The position numbers were made by a program, and so were the translations under genes. The notes under the pieces were generated by a model. It did not search any database. It was not told the DNA's origin and saw only the letters and a list, made by a program, of their open reading frames with translations. Positions 18,308 to 26,906 of a stretch of 64,000 nucleotides of DNA are shown in pieces; position 1 is the stretch's first letter, and every line of letters starts with the position of its first letter. Source of the stretch: Halomonas sp. KAO (lineage in GTDB: Bacteria; Pseudomonadota; Gammaproteobacteria; Pseudomonadales; Halomonadaceae). The stretch spans positions 1-64,000 of the forward strand of contig NZ_JADNRL010000009.1 of NCBI RefSeq assembly GCF_015595025.1. The letters are read 5' to 3'.

Positions 18308-19528
18308 ATGTCCAAGATCTTTCTGATCACCGGCGGCGCCGGCTTTATCGGCTCTGCCGTGGTGCGCGAGCTTATCGCCAATACCGGCCATCGCGTGGTC
18401 AACGTCGACAAGCTGACCTACGCCGGAAATCTGGAGTCGTTGGCCAGCGTGGCCGATAGCCCTCGCTACACCTTCATTCAGGCCGACATCTGCGACGCCC
18501 CGGCCATGCAGCGCGCCTTCGCCGAGCACCAGCCCGATGTGGTGATGCACCTGGCCGCCGAGAGCCATGTAGACCGCTCCATTGACGGCCCCGCCGAGTT
18601 TATCCAGACCAATGTGGTCGGCACTTCGGTACTGCTGGAGGCCGCCCGCAATTACTGGAGGGAGCTGCAGGAGAGCGATCCGGCCAAGGCCGAGGATTTT
18701 CGCTTTCACCATATCTCGACGGATGAGGTCTACGGCGACCTGGAAGGCACCGACGATTTGTTTGTCGAGACCACGCCTTATGCCCCCAGCTCACCGTACT
18801 CCGCCAGCAAGGCCAGTTCGGATCACCTGGTGCGCGCCTGGCAGCGCACCTTCGGCCTGCCCACCTTGATCACCAACTGCTCCAACAACTATGGGCCCTA
18901 TCACTTCCCCGAGAAACTGATTCCGCTGATGATCCTCAACGCCCTGGCCGGCAAGCCGCTGCCGGTGTATGGCGACGGCCAACAGATCCGCGACTGGCTC
19001 TATGTCGACGACCACGCCCGTGCATTGATCAAGGTGGCCACCGAAGGCGAGGTAGGCGAGACCTACAATATCGGCGGCCACAACGAGAAGACCAATCTCG
19101 AGGTGGTGGAGACGATCTGTGACCTGTTGCAGGAGATGGTGCCGCTCCGAACCCCATCGCCGATATGTCGGACCACGGACAAACCCGGCTCCTACAATGG
19201 CACCGATGGTGCCGATGGCACCGATGGTGCCGATGGTGCCGAGGGGGGCTGTGGTGTTGTAGGAGCCGAATTTATTGGGCGATCGGCGGAGTCTGTAGGC
19301 GTTGATCATTACCGAGACTTGATTACCTTCGTCACCGACCGCCCCGGCCATGATCTGCGCTACGCCATCGACGCCGGCAAGATCGAACGCGAGCTGGGTT
19401 GGGTGCCCGAGGAGACCTTCGAGACCGGCCTGCGCAAGACCGTGGAGTGGTATCTGGCCAACGAGAGCTGGTGGCAGCGCGTACTGGACGGCAGCTATCA
19501 AGGTGAGCGGCTGGGGGCCGGGGTATGA
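18308..19528 (+). CDS. rmlB: dTDP-glucose 4,6-dehydratase RmlB with a REP-derived internal insertion
   Basis: 406 residues from ATG 18308 ([20 protein letters not shown]); upstream in-frame codons encode nothing like RmlB. Converts dTDP-glucose to dTDP-4-keto-6-deoxyglucose. Visible: NAD loop [20 protein letters not shown], catalytic STDEVYGDL and [12 protein letters not shown], then [12 protein letters not shown] and [10 protein letters not shown]. RmlB is normally about 350-360 residues. Here about 50 extra residues sit between LLQEMVP and [18 protein letters not shown], encoded by a REP, a 9-base minisatellite (GTDGAD repeats) and a second REP (19147-19298), all in frame. The insert is in the C-terminal substrate domain, on a loop by comparison with the family, so function is probably kept. 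Overlaps rmlD by four bases. Confidence 0.93.
   Translation: MSKIFLITGGAGFIGSAVVRELIANTGHRVVNVDKLTYAGNLESLASVADSPRYTFIQADICDAPAMQRAFAEHQPDVVMHLAAESHVDRSIDGPAEFIQTNVVGTSVLLEAARNYWRELQESDPAKAEDFRFHHISTDEVYGDLEGTDDLFVETTPYAPSSPYSASKASSDHLVRAWQRTFGLPTLITNCSNNYGPYHFPEKLIPLMILNALAGKPLPVYGDGQQIRDWLYVDDHARALIKVATEGEVGETYNIGGHNEKTNLEVVETICDLLQEMVPLRTPSPICRTTDKPGSYNGTDGADGTDGADGAEGGCGVVGAEFIGRSAESVGVDHYRDLITFVTDRPGHDLRYAIDAGKIERELGWVPEETFETGLRKTVEWYLANESWWQRVLDGSYQGERLGAGV
19156..19288 (+). repeat. REP - minisatellite - REP insertion inside rmlB
   Basis: Long REP 19156-19196 (ATCGCCGATATGTCGGACCA..GGCTCCTACA), about five units of CGATGGTGC/CGATGGCAC (19197-19243), then an inverted REP 19257-19288 (TTGTAGGAGCCGAATTTATT..). 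The frame is open throughout. Confidence 0.9.
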
Positions 19529-20424
19529 AGATTCTGATAACAGGTGGCAATGGCCAGGTCGGCTTCGAGCTCAAGCGTCAGCTCTGCCTGCTGGGCGAAG
19601 TCTACGCACCTGATCGTGCCGAGCTGGACCTAGCCGATGCGGCGGCCGTTGATCAGTGGCTGGAAGAACACCAACCTGGGCTGATCGTCAACGCCGCGGC
19701 CTACACCGCAGTAGACAAGGCCGAGGAGGAGCCCGAGCTGGCTCGCCGGCTCAACGCCGAACTGCCGGCCCAGTTGGCTGAGTACAGCACCGCGCGTGGC
19801 CAGTGGCTGGTGCACTACTCCAGCGACTATGTCTATCCCGGCGATGGTGAGGCATTCTGGCAGGAGGAGAGTGCCACCGGTCCGCTGAGCGTATATGGCC
19901 AGACCAAGCTCGAAGGCGACCAGGCAGTGCAGGCCAGTGGGTGTCACCATCTGATCTTCCGCACCAGCTGGGTCTACGGCGCCCGGGGCAACAACTTTAT
20001 GAAGACGATGCTGCGCCTGGGCCGCGAGCGCGATGCTTTGAAGGTAGTCAGCGACCAAATCGGCGTGCCTACTCCAGCGCGGTTGATTGCCCAGGTCACT
20101 GTCCTGGCGATTATGGATGGCATCGCCCGACAGAGTCGGGCTCCTACACTGCCCAGCGGCATCTATCATCTCGCACCGCGCGGCGAGACCAGCTGGCACG
20201 GCTTTGCCTGCGAGATCTTCCGCCTGGCCGCGGAGAGGGGCGAGATCCTAGCCATCACGCCGGACAACGTCGCGCGGATTCCCACCGCGGAATACCCGAC
20301 CCCGGCCCAGCGGCCGCTTAACTCGCGCCTCTCGCTTGATAAGCTGGAGAAGGCCTTGGGCATCCAGCTGCCTGGCTGGCAGGAGCAGCTGGCGCTGACA
20401 GTGGAAGAGTATCTCTCCCTGTAG
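19525..20424 (+). CDS. rmlD: dTDP-4-dehydrorhamnose reductase RmlD
   Basis: 299 residues, start ATG 19525 overlapping the rmlB stop (ATGA). Last step of dTDP-L-rhamnose synthesis, NAD(P)H-dependent. Visible: [14 protein letters not shown] nucleotide loop, [26 protein letters not shown], and [13 protein letters not shown] with the YxxxK pair. A REP (20122-20148) is translated in frame as [10 protein letters not shown], just before [14 protein letters not shown]; its loop reads CAGAG instead of the usual TAAAT, which removes the stop codon. The gene's own stop TAG belongs to the next REP head. Confidence 0.95.
   Translation: MKILITGGNGQVGFELKRQLCLLGEVYAPDRAELDLADAAAVDQWLEEHQPGLIVNAAAYTAVDKAEEEPELARRLNAELPAQLAEYSTARGQWLVHYSSDYVYPGDGEAFWQEESATGPLSVYGQTKLEGDQAVQASGCHHLIFRTSWVYGARGNNFMKTMLRLGRERDALKVVSDQIGVPTPARLIAQVTVLAIMDGIARQSRAPTLPSGIYHLAPRGETSWHGFACEIFRLAAERGEILAITPDNVARIPTAEYPTPAQRPLNSRLSLDKLEKALGIQLPGWQEQLALTVEEYLSL
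20122..20148 (+). repeat. REP-like palindrome inside rmlD
   Basis: ATCGCCCGACAGAGTCGGGC then TCCTACA; stem CCCGA/TCGGG kept, loop changed. Confidence 0.85.
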
Positions 20425-20480
20425 GAACGCGATTTATCGCGCGATGACCCACTGATCGCCCGATCAATCGGGCCCCTACA
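20420..20480. repeat. Inverted pair of REPs between rmlD and rmlA
   Basis: 20420-20446 (TGTAGGAACGCGATTTATCG..) and 20454-20480 (GATCGCCCGATCAATCGGGC..), head to tail opposed, a BIME-like pair. The rmlD stop TAG (20422-20424) lies in the first. Confidence 0.93.
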
Positions 20481-20505
20481 ATTCATGACTCACGGACGAA
20501 CAAAC

Positions 20506-21378
20506 ATGGCACGTAAAGGCATCATCCTTGCCGGCGGCTCCGGCACCCGTCTACACCCCATTACCCGTGGCGTCTCCAAGCAGCTGCTGCCGATCTACGA
20601 CAAACCGATGATCTACTATCCCATCTCGGTGCTGATGCTTGCCGGTATCCGCGAGATCCTGATCATCTCCACCCCGGAAGACCTGCCCCAGTACGAAAAT
20701 CTTCTGGGTAGCGGCGAAGATTTCGGCTTGCGCTTCGAGTATGCCGTGCAGCCTAGCCCCGATGGCCTGGCCCAAGCTTTTATCATTGGTGAGGACTTTA
20801 TTGGCGACGACCCGGTCTGTCTGGTGCTGGGCGATAACATCTTCCACGGCCAGCACTTCAGCGAGCAGCTTAAGCGCGCCGCGGTCCAGCAGAGTGGGGC
20901 ATCGGTATTCGGCTACCTGGTCAAGGACCCCGAGCGCTTCGGCGTGGTGGAGTTCGACGAGCAGGGCAAGGCCATCTCTATCGAGGAGAAGCCCGCCGAG
21001 CCCAAGTCGCCCTATGCGGTTACCGGACTCTACTTCTACGACAACGATGTGGTGGAGATCGCCAAGACGGTCAAGCCGAGCGCGCGCGGCGAGCTGGAAA
21101 TCACCAGCATCAACAATGCCTACCTGCAACGTGGTGACTTACGCGTGGAGCGCCTGGGCCGCGGCTTCGCCTGGCTCGATACCGGCACCCATGACAGCCT
21201 GCTCGAGGCCGCCCAATATGTGCAGACCATCGAGCATCGGCAGGGGCTGAAGGTCGCCTGCTTGGAGGAGATCGCCTGGCATAACGGCTGGATCACCACC
21301 GAACATCTGCTGGCCTGCGGCACCGCCCTGAAGAAGACCGGTTACGGGGAATATCTGCTGCGGATTGCAAAGACGTAG
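20506..21378 (+). CDS. rmlA: Glucose-1-phosphate thymidylyltransferase RmlA
   Basis: 290 residues from ATG 20506 ([20 protein letters not shown]), preferred over the in-frame ATG at 20485 because the family starts here. Makes dTDP-glucose from dTTP and glucose-1-phosphate. Visible: GGSGTRLHP nucleotidyl loop, [35 protein letters not shown], and [13 protein letters not shown]. The stop TAG (21376-21378) is contributed by the REP that follows. Third gene of the rml run. Confidence 0.97.
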   Translation: MARKGIILAGGSGTRLHPITRGVSKQLLPIYDKPMIYYPISVLMLAGIREILIISTPEDLPQYENLLGSGEDFGLRFEYAVQPSPDGLAQAFIIGEDFIGDDPVCLVLGDNIFHGQHFSEQLKRAAVQQSGASVFGYLVKDPERFGVVEFDEQGKAISIEEKPAEPKSPYAVTGLYFYDNDVVEIAKTVKPSARGELEITSINNAYLQRGDLRVERLGRGFAWLDTGTHDSLLEAAQYVQTIEHRQGLKVACLEEIAWHNGWITTEHLLACGTALKKTGYGEYLLRIAKT

Positions 21379-21518
21379 GAGCGCGATTTATCGGGCGAAG
21401 GCATCGTCAATCGCCGGATAAATCCGGCTCCTACGGGGCGGGTGCCTCCATGCTGTTGTAGGAGCTCGATTTATCGAGCGATGGGAGGGCCTTAAGAGCA
21501 CGATCCATCGCGCGATGA
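21375..21518. repeat. Cluster of four REP-like palindromes after rmlA
   Basis: 21375-21399 (CGTAGGAGCGCGATTTATCG..), 21409-21435 inverted (AATCGCCGGATAAATCCGGC..), 21456-21482 (TTGTAGGAGCTCGATTTATC..), and a decayed copy 21491-21518 (TTAAGAGCACGATCCATCGC..). Confidence 0.92.
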
Positions 21519-21531
21519 CTATCTGGTAACT

Positions 21532-22188
21532 ATGCTCAACTCTCTCCTCCAAGCCTATTCAAACCATCCCGACCCCAGCGATCCCGCTCAGCGAGTCAGC
21601 TTCGGCACCTCGGGCCACCGTGGCACCTCGCTAAACGGCAGCTTCAACGAGGCGCATATCGCCGCCATCGTGCAGTCGGTAGTCGACTACCGTCTCCTAG
21701 CCGGCATCGAAGGCCCGCTGCTCCTTGGGCGCGATACCCATGCACTCTCGCGGTCCGCCTGGGAGACTACCCTGGAGGTGCTGGCCGGTAGCACCGATGG
21801 CCTGATTATCACCCCGCCGCATAATCCGCCGGAAGATGGTGGCATCAAGTACAACCCGCCCCACGGAGGCCGAGATCACCGGCTGGCTCGAAGAGCGTGC
21901 CAACCGCTACCTGGAGGCCCAAGGGGGTGATCAGAAGGGGAGGGCATCAACCGTGTTCCGCTGGAGCAGGCGCTGACGCATGTCCGCGAGCAGGACTTGG
22001 TCGGCGACTATGTAGCGACCCTGGGTGACGTCATCGACTTGGCCGCCATCCAGGCCAGCGTCTTGTTCGCCGCCCGTCCCAGGGGCACCGAAGCGCTCTA
22101 CAAGCTCTACGCCGAAAGCTTCCAGGGCGAAGAGCACCTCAATAACCTCATCGCCGACGCCCAGGCCCTGCTTGAAACCGCTTTGTAG
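21532..22188 (+). pseudogene. pgm: Phosphoglucomutase (pgm) remnant with large internal deletions
   Basis: Starts intact from ATG 21532 (MLNSLLQAYSNHPDPSD, GTSGHRGTSL, LLGRDTHALS), as in the alpha-D-glucose phosphate-specific enzyme of about 545 residues. Three kinds of damage are visible: about 35 residues are missing between LEVLAG and DGLIITP; two frameshifts follow NPPHGG (reading passes into EITGWLEERANRYLEAQG, then EGINRVPLEQAL); and about 330 residues are missing between DLAAIQA and LFAARPRGTEALYKLYAESF. The phosphoserine loop survives as TPPHNPPEDGG with Pro for Ser. Cannot be functional. Its presence in the rml operon suggests it once fed glucose-1-phosphate to RmlA. Confidence 0.93.
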
Positions 22189-22317
22189 GCGTGCGATTTA
22201 TCGCGCGATAACTCGATACCCCTTGTAGGAGCCGGATTTATTCGTGGTCCGACATATCGGTGATGGATAAGCCAGCAGCGATGAAGCCGCTATCGACCGA
22301 TAAATCGGGCTCCTACT
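22185..22317. repeat. Three REP-like palindromes between pgm remnant and rmlC
   Basis: 22185-22210 (TGTAGGCGTGCGATTTATCG..), a long form inverted at 22223-22264 (TTGTAGGAGCCGGATTTATT..GTCCGACATATCGGTGAT) and a short form 22291-22317 (TATCGACCGATAAATCGGGC..). Confidence 0.92.
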
Positions 22318-22331
22318 TAGATGAGGAACTC

Positions 22332-22880
22332 ATGCACTACGAAAAACTCGCCATCCCCGACATCGTCCTCCTCACGCCTAAGGTCTTCGGCGACGAGCGC
22401 GGCTTCTTCATGGAAACCTTCCGCCAATCAGAATTCGAACAGCACTGTGGCGATTACACCTTCGTGCAGGACAACCACAGCATGTCGGCCCACGGCATCC
22501 TGCGCGGCCTGCACTATCAGCTGGAAAAGCCCCAGGGCAAGTTGGTACGCGTCACCCGCGGTGAGGTGTTCGACGTGGCGGTGGATATGCGCCAGTCGAG
22601 CCCCACCTTCGGCCAGTGGGTCGGAGCCACGCTCAGCGCCGACAACAAGCAGATGCTATGGGTGCCGCCGGGCTTCGCCCATGCCTTCTATGTCGTAAGC
22701 GACGAGGCGGAATTCCAGTACAAGTGTACCGACTACTACAACCCCGGCGATGAGTACTGCATCCGCTGGGATGACCCCAGCCTGGCCATCGAGTGGCCGC
22801 TGGTGGGCGGCAGGGCGCCGCGGGTATCCGAGAAGGATGGGCAGGGCGATTCGTTTGTGGATGCGGTGAAGTTTGCCTAA
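22332..22880 (+). CDS. rmlC: dTDP-4-dehydrorhamnose 3,5-epimerase RmlC
   Basis: 182 residues from ATG 22332 (MHYEKLAIPDIVLLTPKVFG); a longer open frame back to 22260 would only translate a REP. Cupin fold. Visible: DERGFFMETFR, FVQDNHSMSAHGILRGLHYQ with the catalytic His, GEVFDVAVDMR, and WVPPGFAHAFYV. Completes the dTDP-L-rhamnose set in the order B-D-A-C. Followed 30 bases later by a gene of the rhamnan-synthesis group, so probably co-transcribed. Confidence 0.97.
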   Translation: MHYEKLAIPDIVLLTPKVFGDERGFFMETFRQSEFEQHCGDYTFVQDNHSMSAHGILRGLHYQLEKPQGKLVRVTRGEVFDVAVDMRQSSPTFGQWVGATLSADNKQMLWVPPGFAHAFYVVSDEAEFQYKCTDYYNPGDEYCIRWDDPSLAIEWPLVGGRAPRVSEKDGQGDSFVDAVKFA

Positions 22881-22910
22881 CAGCGAGCTTCTTTCTATGA
22901 AAGGGATAGC

Positions 22911-23957
22911 ATGAAAGAGACTTATACGGCACTGAAGGAGTTTGGCGCCACCTTCCTGGGACCCGCCTTGACGATGTATGCGCGGGCGGTTGAGCAGGAG
23001 GCGCACGACAAGTTACCGGTTTGCCTCGCCAGGGAAGGGTGGCTGCTGCACCAGTTACTTACACACCTCTATGATGAGGGGCTGATTCACCTGGATAGAG
23101 CGCCCATCTATCTGAAGGTATCGCGCACCCTACTGTTCCGGGCCATGCTGGGCGAGGCAGCGACCTGGGATATTGCCCTGAAGATGGAGTTCGAGGGCAC
23201 CCTTCTGGAGCTGTTGATGAAGCGCTTCGGCCTGCAGATGCACGAGGCCTTCGCGTCAATGCCTGCCGAAGTGCTTGGCTTCAAGCTCTCGCTTCCCGAA
23301 CAGGCGGACGAGGTGAGGGAGTGGCTGACGCCACATGCCGAACGTCTGAAGCAGCAAGCAGCCCCGACCCATCAGGCCGCCTACCGTTATTTTCAGGATC
23401 AGGGGCTGACCCAGGAAGAGGTGATGCCGCTGCTGCTGGATGTCGGTTACGCCGGCTCCATCCAGAAGCTCTGCACGCGTTTTGTTCAGCGCGATACGGC
23501 GGGGCTCTATTTTATTGCCACCAAGCCGGGCAAGCAGTCTCTCGGAGACCAGGTGGCGACCATGAAGGGGGTTTTCCGTGAAGGCGTGGCCTGGAAGGAG
23601 GACTACACCCTGCTGGAGCGTTCGCTGCTGCTCGAGTGCATGATGACGGCACCCCATGGCCAGGTGGTGGATATTCGGCAGAGCCAGGATGGCGACTACC
23701 TCTTCTTTTACGGCAGAGAGGCCTCCAGCCAGCGCTACTATCAGAACCTGGAGGCGGTGCTGGAAGGCGCCAGAGAGGCCGTGACCGAAGCATTGCGCAA
23801 TAAGGTGACCTACAGCGTCGAGGAGGTCGAGTCGCTCTACGAGGTATTCGCGACTCGGCCCGGTGCCATTCCCCAGGCGGCCTGGCACCTGTTCACCGCC
23901 GACGATGACATTACCGGTAACGGTATGGTCAACCCGCTGCAAATCTTCGGGATTTAA
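22911..23957 (+). CDS. Protein resembling the C-terminal half of COG5610-type polysaccharide proteins
   Basis: 348 residues, start ATG 22911 with AAGGGAT upstream. Features: FGATFLGPALTMYARAVEQE, LPVCLAREGWLLHQLL, YLKVSRTLLFRAML, LLLDVGYAGSIQKLCTRF and GLYFIATKP. The LAREG...SR.LLFRA...DVGY.GSIQ order matches the region that follows the HAD domain in COG5610 predicted hydrolases found with RgpF proteins. Here it is a separate gene placed directly before an RgpF-HAD gene, so the two products probably work together. No signal peptide or membrane helix. Function unknown; the link to polysaccharide synthesis comes from context. Confidence 0.65.
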   Translation: MKETYTALKEFGATFLGPALTMYARAVEQEAHDKLPVCLAREGWLLHQLLTHLYDEGLIHLDRAPIYLKVSRTLLFRAMLGEAATWDIALKMEFEGTLLELLMKRFGLQMHEAFASMPAEVLGFKLSLPEQADEVREWLTPHAERLKQQAAPTHQAAYRYFQDQGLTQEEVMPLLLDVGYAGSIQKLCTRFVQRDTAGLYFIATKPGKQSLGDQVATMKGVFREGVAWKEDYTLLERSLLLECMMTAPHGQVVDIRQSQDGDYLFFYGREASSQRYYQNLEAVLEGAREAVTEALRNKVTYSVEEVESLYEVFATRPGAIPQAAWHLFTADDDITGNGMVNPLQIFGI

Positions 23958-23969
23958 ACAGGTGCTCTT

Positions 23970-25910
23970 ATGATCAATACTCTTAAGTCGCTTCGCAAGA
24001 ATCTGAAGCTTGCGCCTGCCAAGGCTGGCGTCGACTACGATGAAATGACAGCTGATGCGATGTCATTAGGGCTTTTTAACCCTGAGTGGTATCAACAACA
24101 ATACGGTAGACATTTCGTTAGTGATGTCGATGCCTTCAAGGACTACGTTCACAAGTCACGTTTTTCGCCAGTTAACCCATCTCTATCCTTCGACAGTGAG
24201 GCATATCATCGAGCCTACATAGATGTATTCCATGGCCAGATCAGTCCGCTTCTCCACTACCTGAGGCATGGCCGGAAAGAGGGCAGAATCTATTCCCCAT
24301 TTCAGCCACGTTGGCAGCCAAGCAGTACTTTGACTCCTGCCCGTGCAGTGAGTGAAAGTGGGAGAAGGCTCAGGGTTGCAGCTTGCCTGCATATCTTCTA
24401 TGACGATTTCATTGATCGCTTCGCTCATGCCTTGGATGCTTTCCCCATCGAGTTGGATGTATTGCTGACACTGGCCAAGGAAGAATTCTCAGAGCGTGCC
24501 AGGCGTGTTTTCGAGAGACACCCTAAGGTGAGGCATCTCGAGATCAGAGTGGTGCCCAATCGTGGGAGGAATTTTGGGCCTATGCTGGTTGAGTATGCCG
24601 AAACACTTCAGCAGTACGATCTTTTTTGCCATCTTCACTCGAAGAAATCGCTCTATTCCGGCAAGGAGCAGACACAATGGGCAGATTACTTGACGGAGTA
24701 CCTGTTGCGAGAGCCTGCCGTCACCAGCGGAGTGCTCAACCTGTTTGCTGAACAGAAAGAGCTCGGCATCTACTACCCCACGACCTTCTGGATGATGCCA
24801 ACATGGGTCAACCATCTCACCATGAACGCGATACCCATCCGCGAATGGGAAGAGCAGTTGGGCCTGCCACCCACCGGCGGTTTCCTGAGCTACCCGGCTG
24901 GCGGCATGTTCTGGGCCCGCCCGCAGGCGCTCAAGGAGTTGTTGAATAAAGCATGGCAGTATGAAGACTTTCCTGCCGAACCGCTGCCTAACGATGGCTC
25001 CATGCTTCATGCGCTTGAGCGTGTGATAGGCAAGCTGGCAGAGAAGAATGGTTATAAGGAGTTCTTCTACTACCCGCCTAGTGGCCAGTTTACCAAGGAT
25101 CAGTCCTACGCCTTTTCCAGCTACAAGGGAGGCGGCATCGATCAACATCTCCCAGCCATTCGTGCGAACGAAGTGGTCAGCTTTGATGTGTTCGATACTT
25201 TGGTGAGACGCGAGTATACCGTACCGGATTACGCCAAGCTCAAGTTGGGACAGCAGCTGGCTAACGCGGGAAGGGTCGAGTCAGCGGAAGACTTCGTCCA
25301 ACTGCGCAATGCGGCCGAGTTAGAGCTCAGAAAACGTGCCGAATTCAAGGGCGACGTGTCCATTACCGACATCTATGCAGAACTGGCAAATCAGCTGGGC
25401 GCCACTGGCCAGGAAGGCAAGCGTTGGATGCAGCAGGAGTTCGAACTCGATCTAAAGATGATCCTGCCAAAGAATGAAATGGTGGAGCTGTTCAACAACT
25501 TGGGAAGCCTGGGGCATAAGCTTTGGGTGATCTCCGATACCTACTACACTCGTGGCCAGGTCGGCCTGATGCTCAAGAAGGCCGGCATTACGGTGCCCTA
25601 TTGTCTGCTTGTCTCCAGTGCGGAGCAGAAGCGCAAAGACAATGGCACCATGTGGCGCATGGTGAAGCAGGACCTGGCGGAGGAGGGCATTACCCGTTAT
25701 CTGCATATCGGTGACAATGTAGTGGCCGATGCCCAGCTGCCCGGTGACCTGGGCCTAACGACCTTCCATATCCTTCATCCCATGGACAAGTGGCAGGCTC
25801 TCGGCTTTCCCACGGTGCTGCAGGGCGATGATGCGATGGATGAAGGCCAAATTCTCAAGTGGGGCAAGCTGGTGAGTCAGGTTGGCCGCAATCCGTTTAT
25901 TGGTGAATAA
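23970..25910 (+). CDS. RgpF-type rhamnan synthesis protein fused to a HAD hydrolase domain
   Basis: 646 residues. N-terminal residues about 30-110 hold two diverged YPDV modules (LFNPEWYQQQYG, LSFDSEAYHRAYIDV, LLHYLRHGRKEGR). Residues about 130-385 match RgpF (PF05045): RVAACLHIFYDDF, VPNRGRNFGPMLVEY, CHLHSKKS, and FSYPAGGMFWAR-like LSYPAGGMFWARPQAL. Residues about 405-630 are a HAD-superfamily domain: SFDVFDTLVRRE (motif I), LWVISDTYY (motif II), YLHIGDNVVADAQ (motif III/IV). RgpF proteins act in rhamnose-glucose polysaccharide synthesis; the HAD part could be a phosphatase. Twelve bases after the preceding gene. Fits the rhamnose operon beside it. Confidence 0.85.
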   Translation: MINTLKSLRKNLKLAPAKAGVDYDEMTADAMSLGLFNPEWYQQQYGRHFVSDVDAFKDYVHKSRFSPVNPSLSFDSEAYHRAYIDVFHGQISPLLHYLRHGRKEGRIYSPFQPRWQPSSTLTPARAVSESGRRLRVAACLHIFYDDFIDRFAHALDAFPIELDVLLTLAKEEFSERARRVFERHPKVRHLEIRVVPNRGRNFGPMLVEYAETLQQYDLFCHLHSKKSLYSGKEQTQWADYLTEYLLREPAVTSGVLNLFAEQKELGIYYPTTFWMMPTWVNHLTMNAIPIREWEEQLGLPPTGGFLSYPAGGMFWARPQALKELLNKAWQYEDFPAEPLPNDGSMLHALERVIGKLAEKNGYKEFFYYPPSGQFTKDQSYAFSSYKGGGIDQHLPAIRANEVVSFDVFDTLVRREYTVPDYAKLKLGQQLANAGRVESAEDFVQLRNAAELELRKRAEFKGDVSITDIYAELANQLGATGQEGKRWMQQEFELDLKMILPKNEMVELFNNLGSLGHKLWVISDTYYTRGQVGLMLKKAGITVPYCLLVSSAEQKRKDNGTMWRMVKQDLAEEGITRYLHIGDNVVADAQLPGDLGLTTFHILHPMDKWQALGFPTVLQGDDAMDEGQILKWGKLVSQVGRNPFIGE

Positions 25911-25913
25911 TAC

Positions 25914-26906
25914 ATGAAGAAGTTTGTAGTCCATGCCGGACCTCATAAGACTGGCACGACATATATACAGTCACTTTTGCATAACAATAGAGATGCGCTC
26001 CACTCTCAGGGTGTTGTTTATCCTGAAGCGTATTATTTGTTTCTTGGGCACCATTACCTTCTTAATGCCTTAAACGGTAGTGAGAGTTGCGATGAGGTTA
26101 GACGTAAGATTCTTGACGCAACTGCAGGTGCTGAGACTTGCATTATTTCAAGCGAGAACTTTATATCTTTGCATCGCTCGGGGCTGATTAAGCTGAAAGA
26201 TGCCTTCCCTGAGGTCGAGTTTAGGTTTGTTCTATATTCTCGAAGGCCTTCTATTCGTCTTCTTTCAAGATGGCATGAGCTGGTTAAGCAAGGTAGCTTT
26301 CAGTCATTGGAAAGCTATTTCATTTCCCATCTTATGAGGCCTATGCAGAGTAGAGACGTTAACATAGTCCATTACCTAAAGGATCTGGCATCTATTTTTG
26401 GTGGGAGCTGCCATCACCTAGTTGATTATGATACTGCAGCTTATGATAAGAATATCATGAGCTGTTTTTTTAAGGCGGCTGGGATAGATCCGGTTGTTAA
26501 AGATCAAGATTCGGTCGTTAACAAAATGGAGAGACTTGAGGAGGTGGAGATTATAAGGGCGCTTAACTACAAGGCAAAAAAAATGGGAATTCTCAAAGCG
26601 AGTAATATTCGTGAGGCTTACTATAGAGCAAAGAGTGAAGATGCTGGCCTCGTTAGCAGGGTGGAATCCCTTGTTGACTTGATGAAAGGATTTTCTAATG
26701 TGCTGGCATTGGGTGATGCAGGATTTGATGCCGGAGTTAGGAGGTTGCTCGATTTAAATTATTCTAACAGGTTTGTTAATAGGATAAGCACGCCTGAAAG
26801 AAAGGAATATATAGTTCCCTCAGCAGATTGGACGATGGATGCGGAAGCCCTGCAAGGACTTGGTGATATTTCTAAAGTTGTTTTTGAGAAGACTTATGAG
26901 AAATGA
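25914..26906 (+). CDS. PAPS-dependent sulfotransferase-like protein
   Basis: 330 residues, ATG 25914 right after the RgpF gene. The N-terminus HAGPHKTGTTYIQSLL is the 5'-phosphosulfate-binding loop, and LYSRRPSIRLLSRWHELV fits the 3'-phosphate-binding segment. It would transfer sulfate from PAPS to a carbohydrate acceptor; acceptor unknown. The DNA is strikingly AT-rich compared with both sides and codon use differs, so it was probably acquired with the next gene. The cysDNC/cysQ set at 38.8-42.7 kb could supply PAPS and remove PAP. Confidence 0.8.
   Translation: MKKFVVHAGPHKTGTTYIQSLLHNNRDALHSQGVVYPEAYYLFLGHHYLLNALNGSESCDEVRRKILDATAGAETCIISSENFISLHRSGLIKLKDAFPEVEFRFVLYSRRPSIRLLSRWHELVKQGSFQSLESYFISHLMRPMQSRDVNIVHYLKDLASIFGGSCHHLVDYDTAAYDKNIMSCFFKAAGIDPVVKDQDSVVNKMERLEEVEIIRALNYKAKKMGILKASNIREAYYRAKSEDAGLVSRVESLVDLMKGFSNVLALGDAGFDAGVRRLLDLNYSNRFVNRISTPERKEYIVPSADWTMDAEALQGLGDISKVVFEKTYEK

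Noticed and set aside
22260..22331. N-terminal extension of RmlC
   Set aside because: It would translate a REP; the ATG at 22332 gives the normal family start and length.
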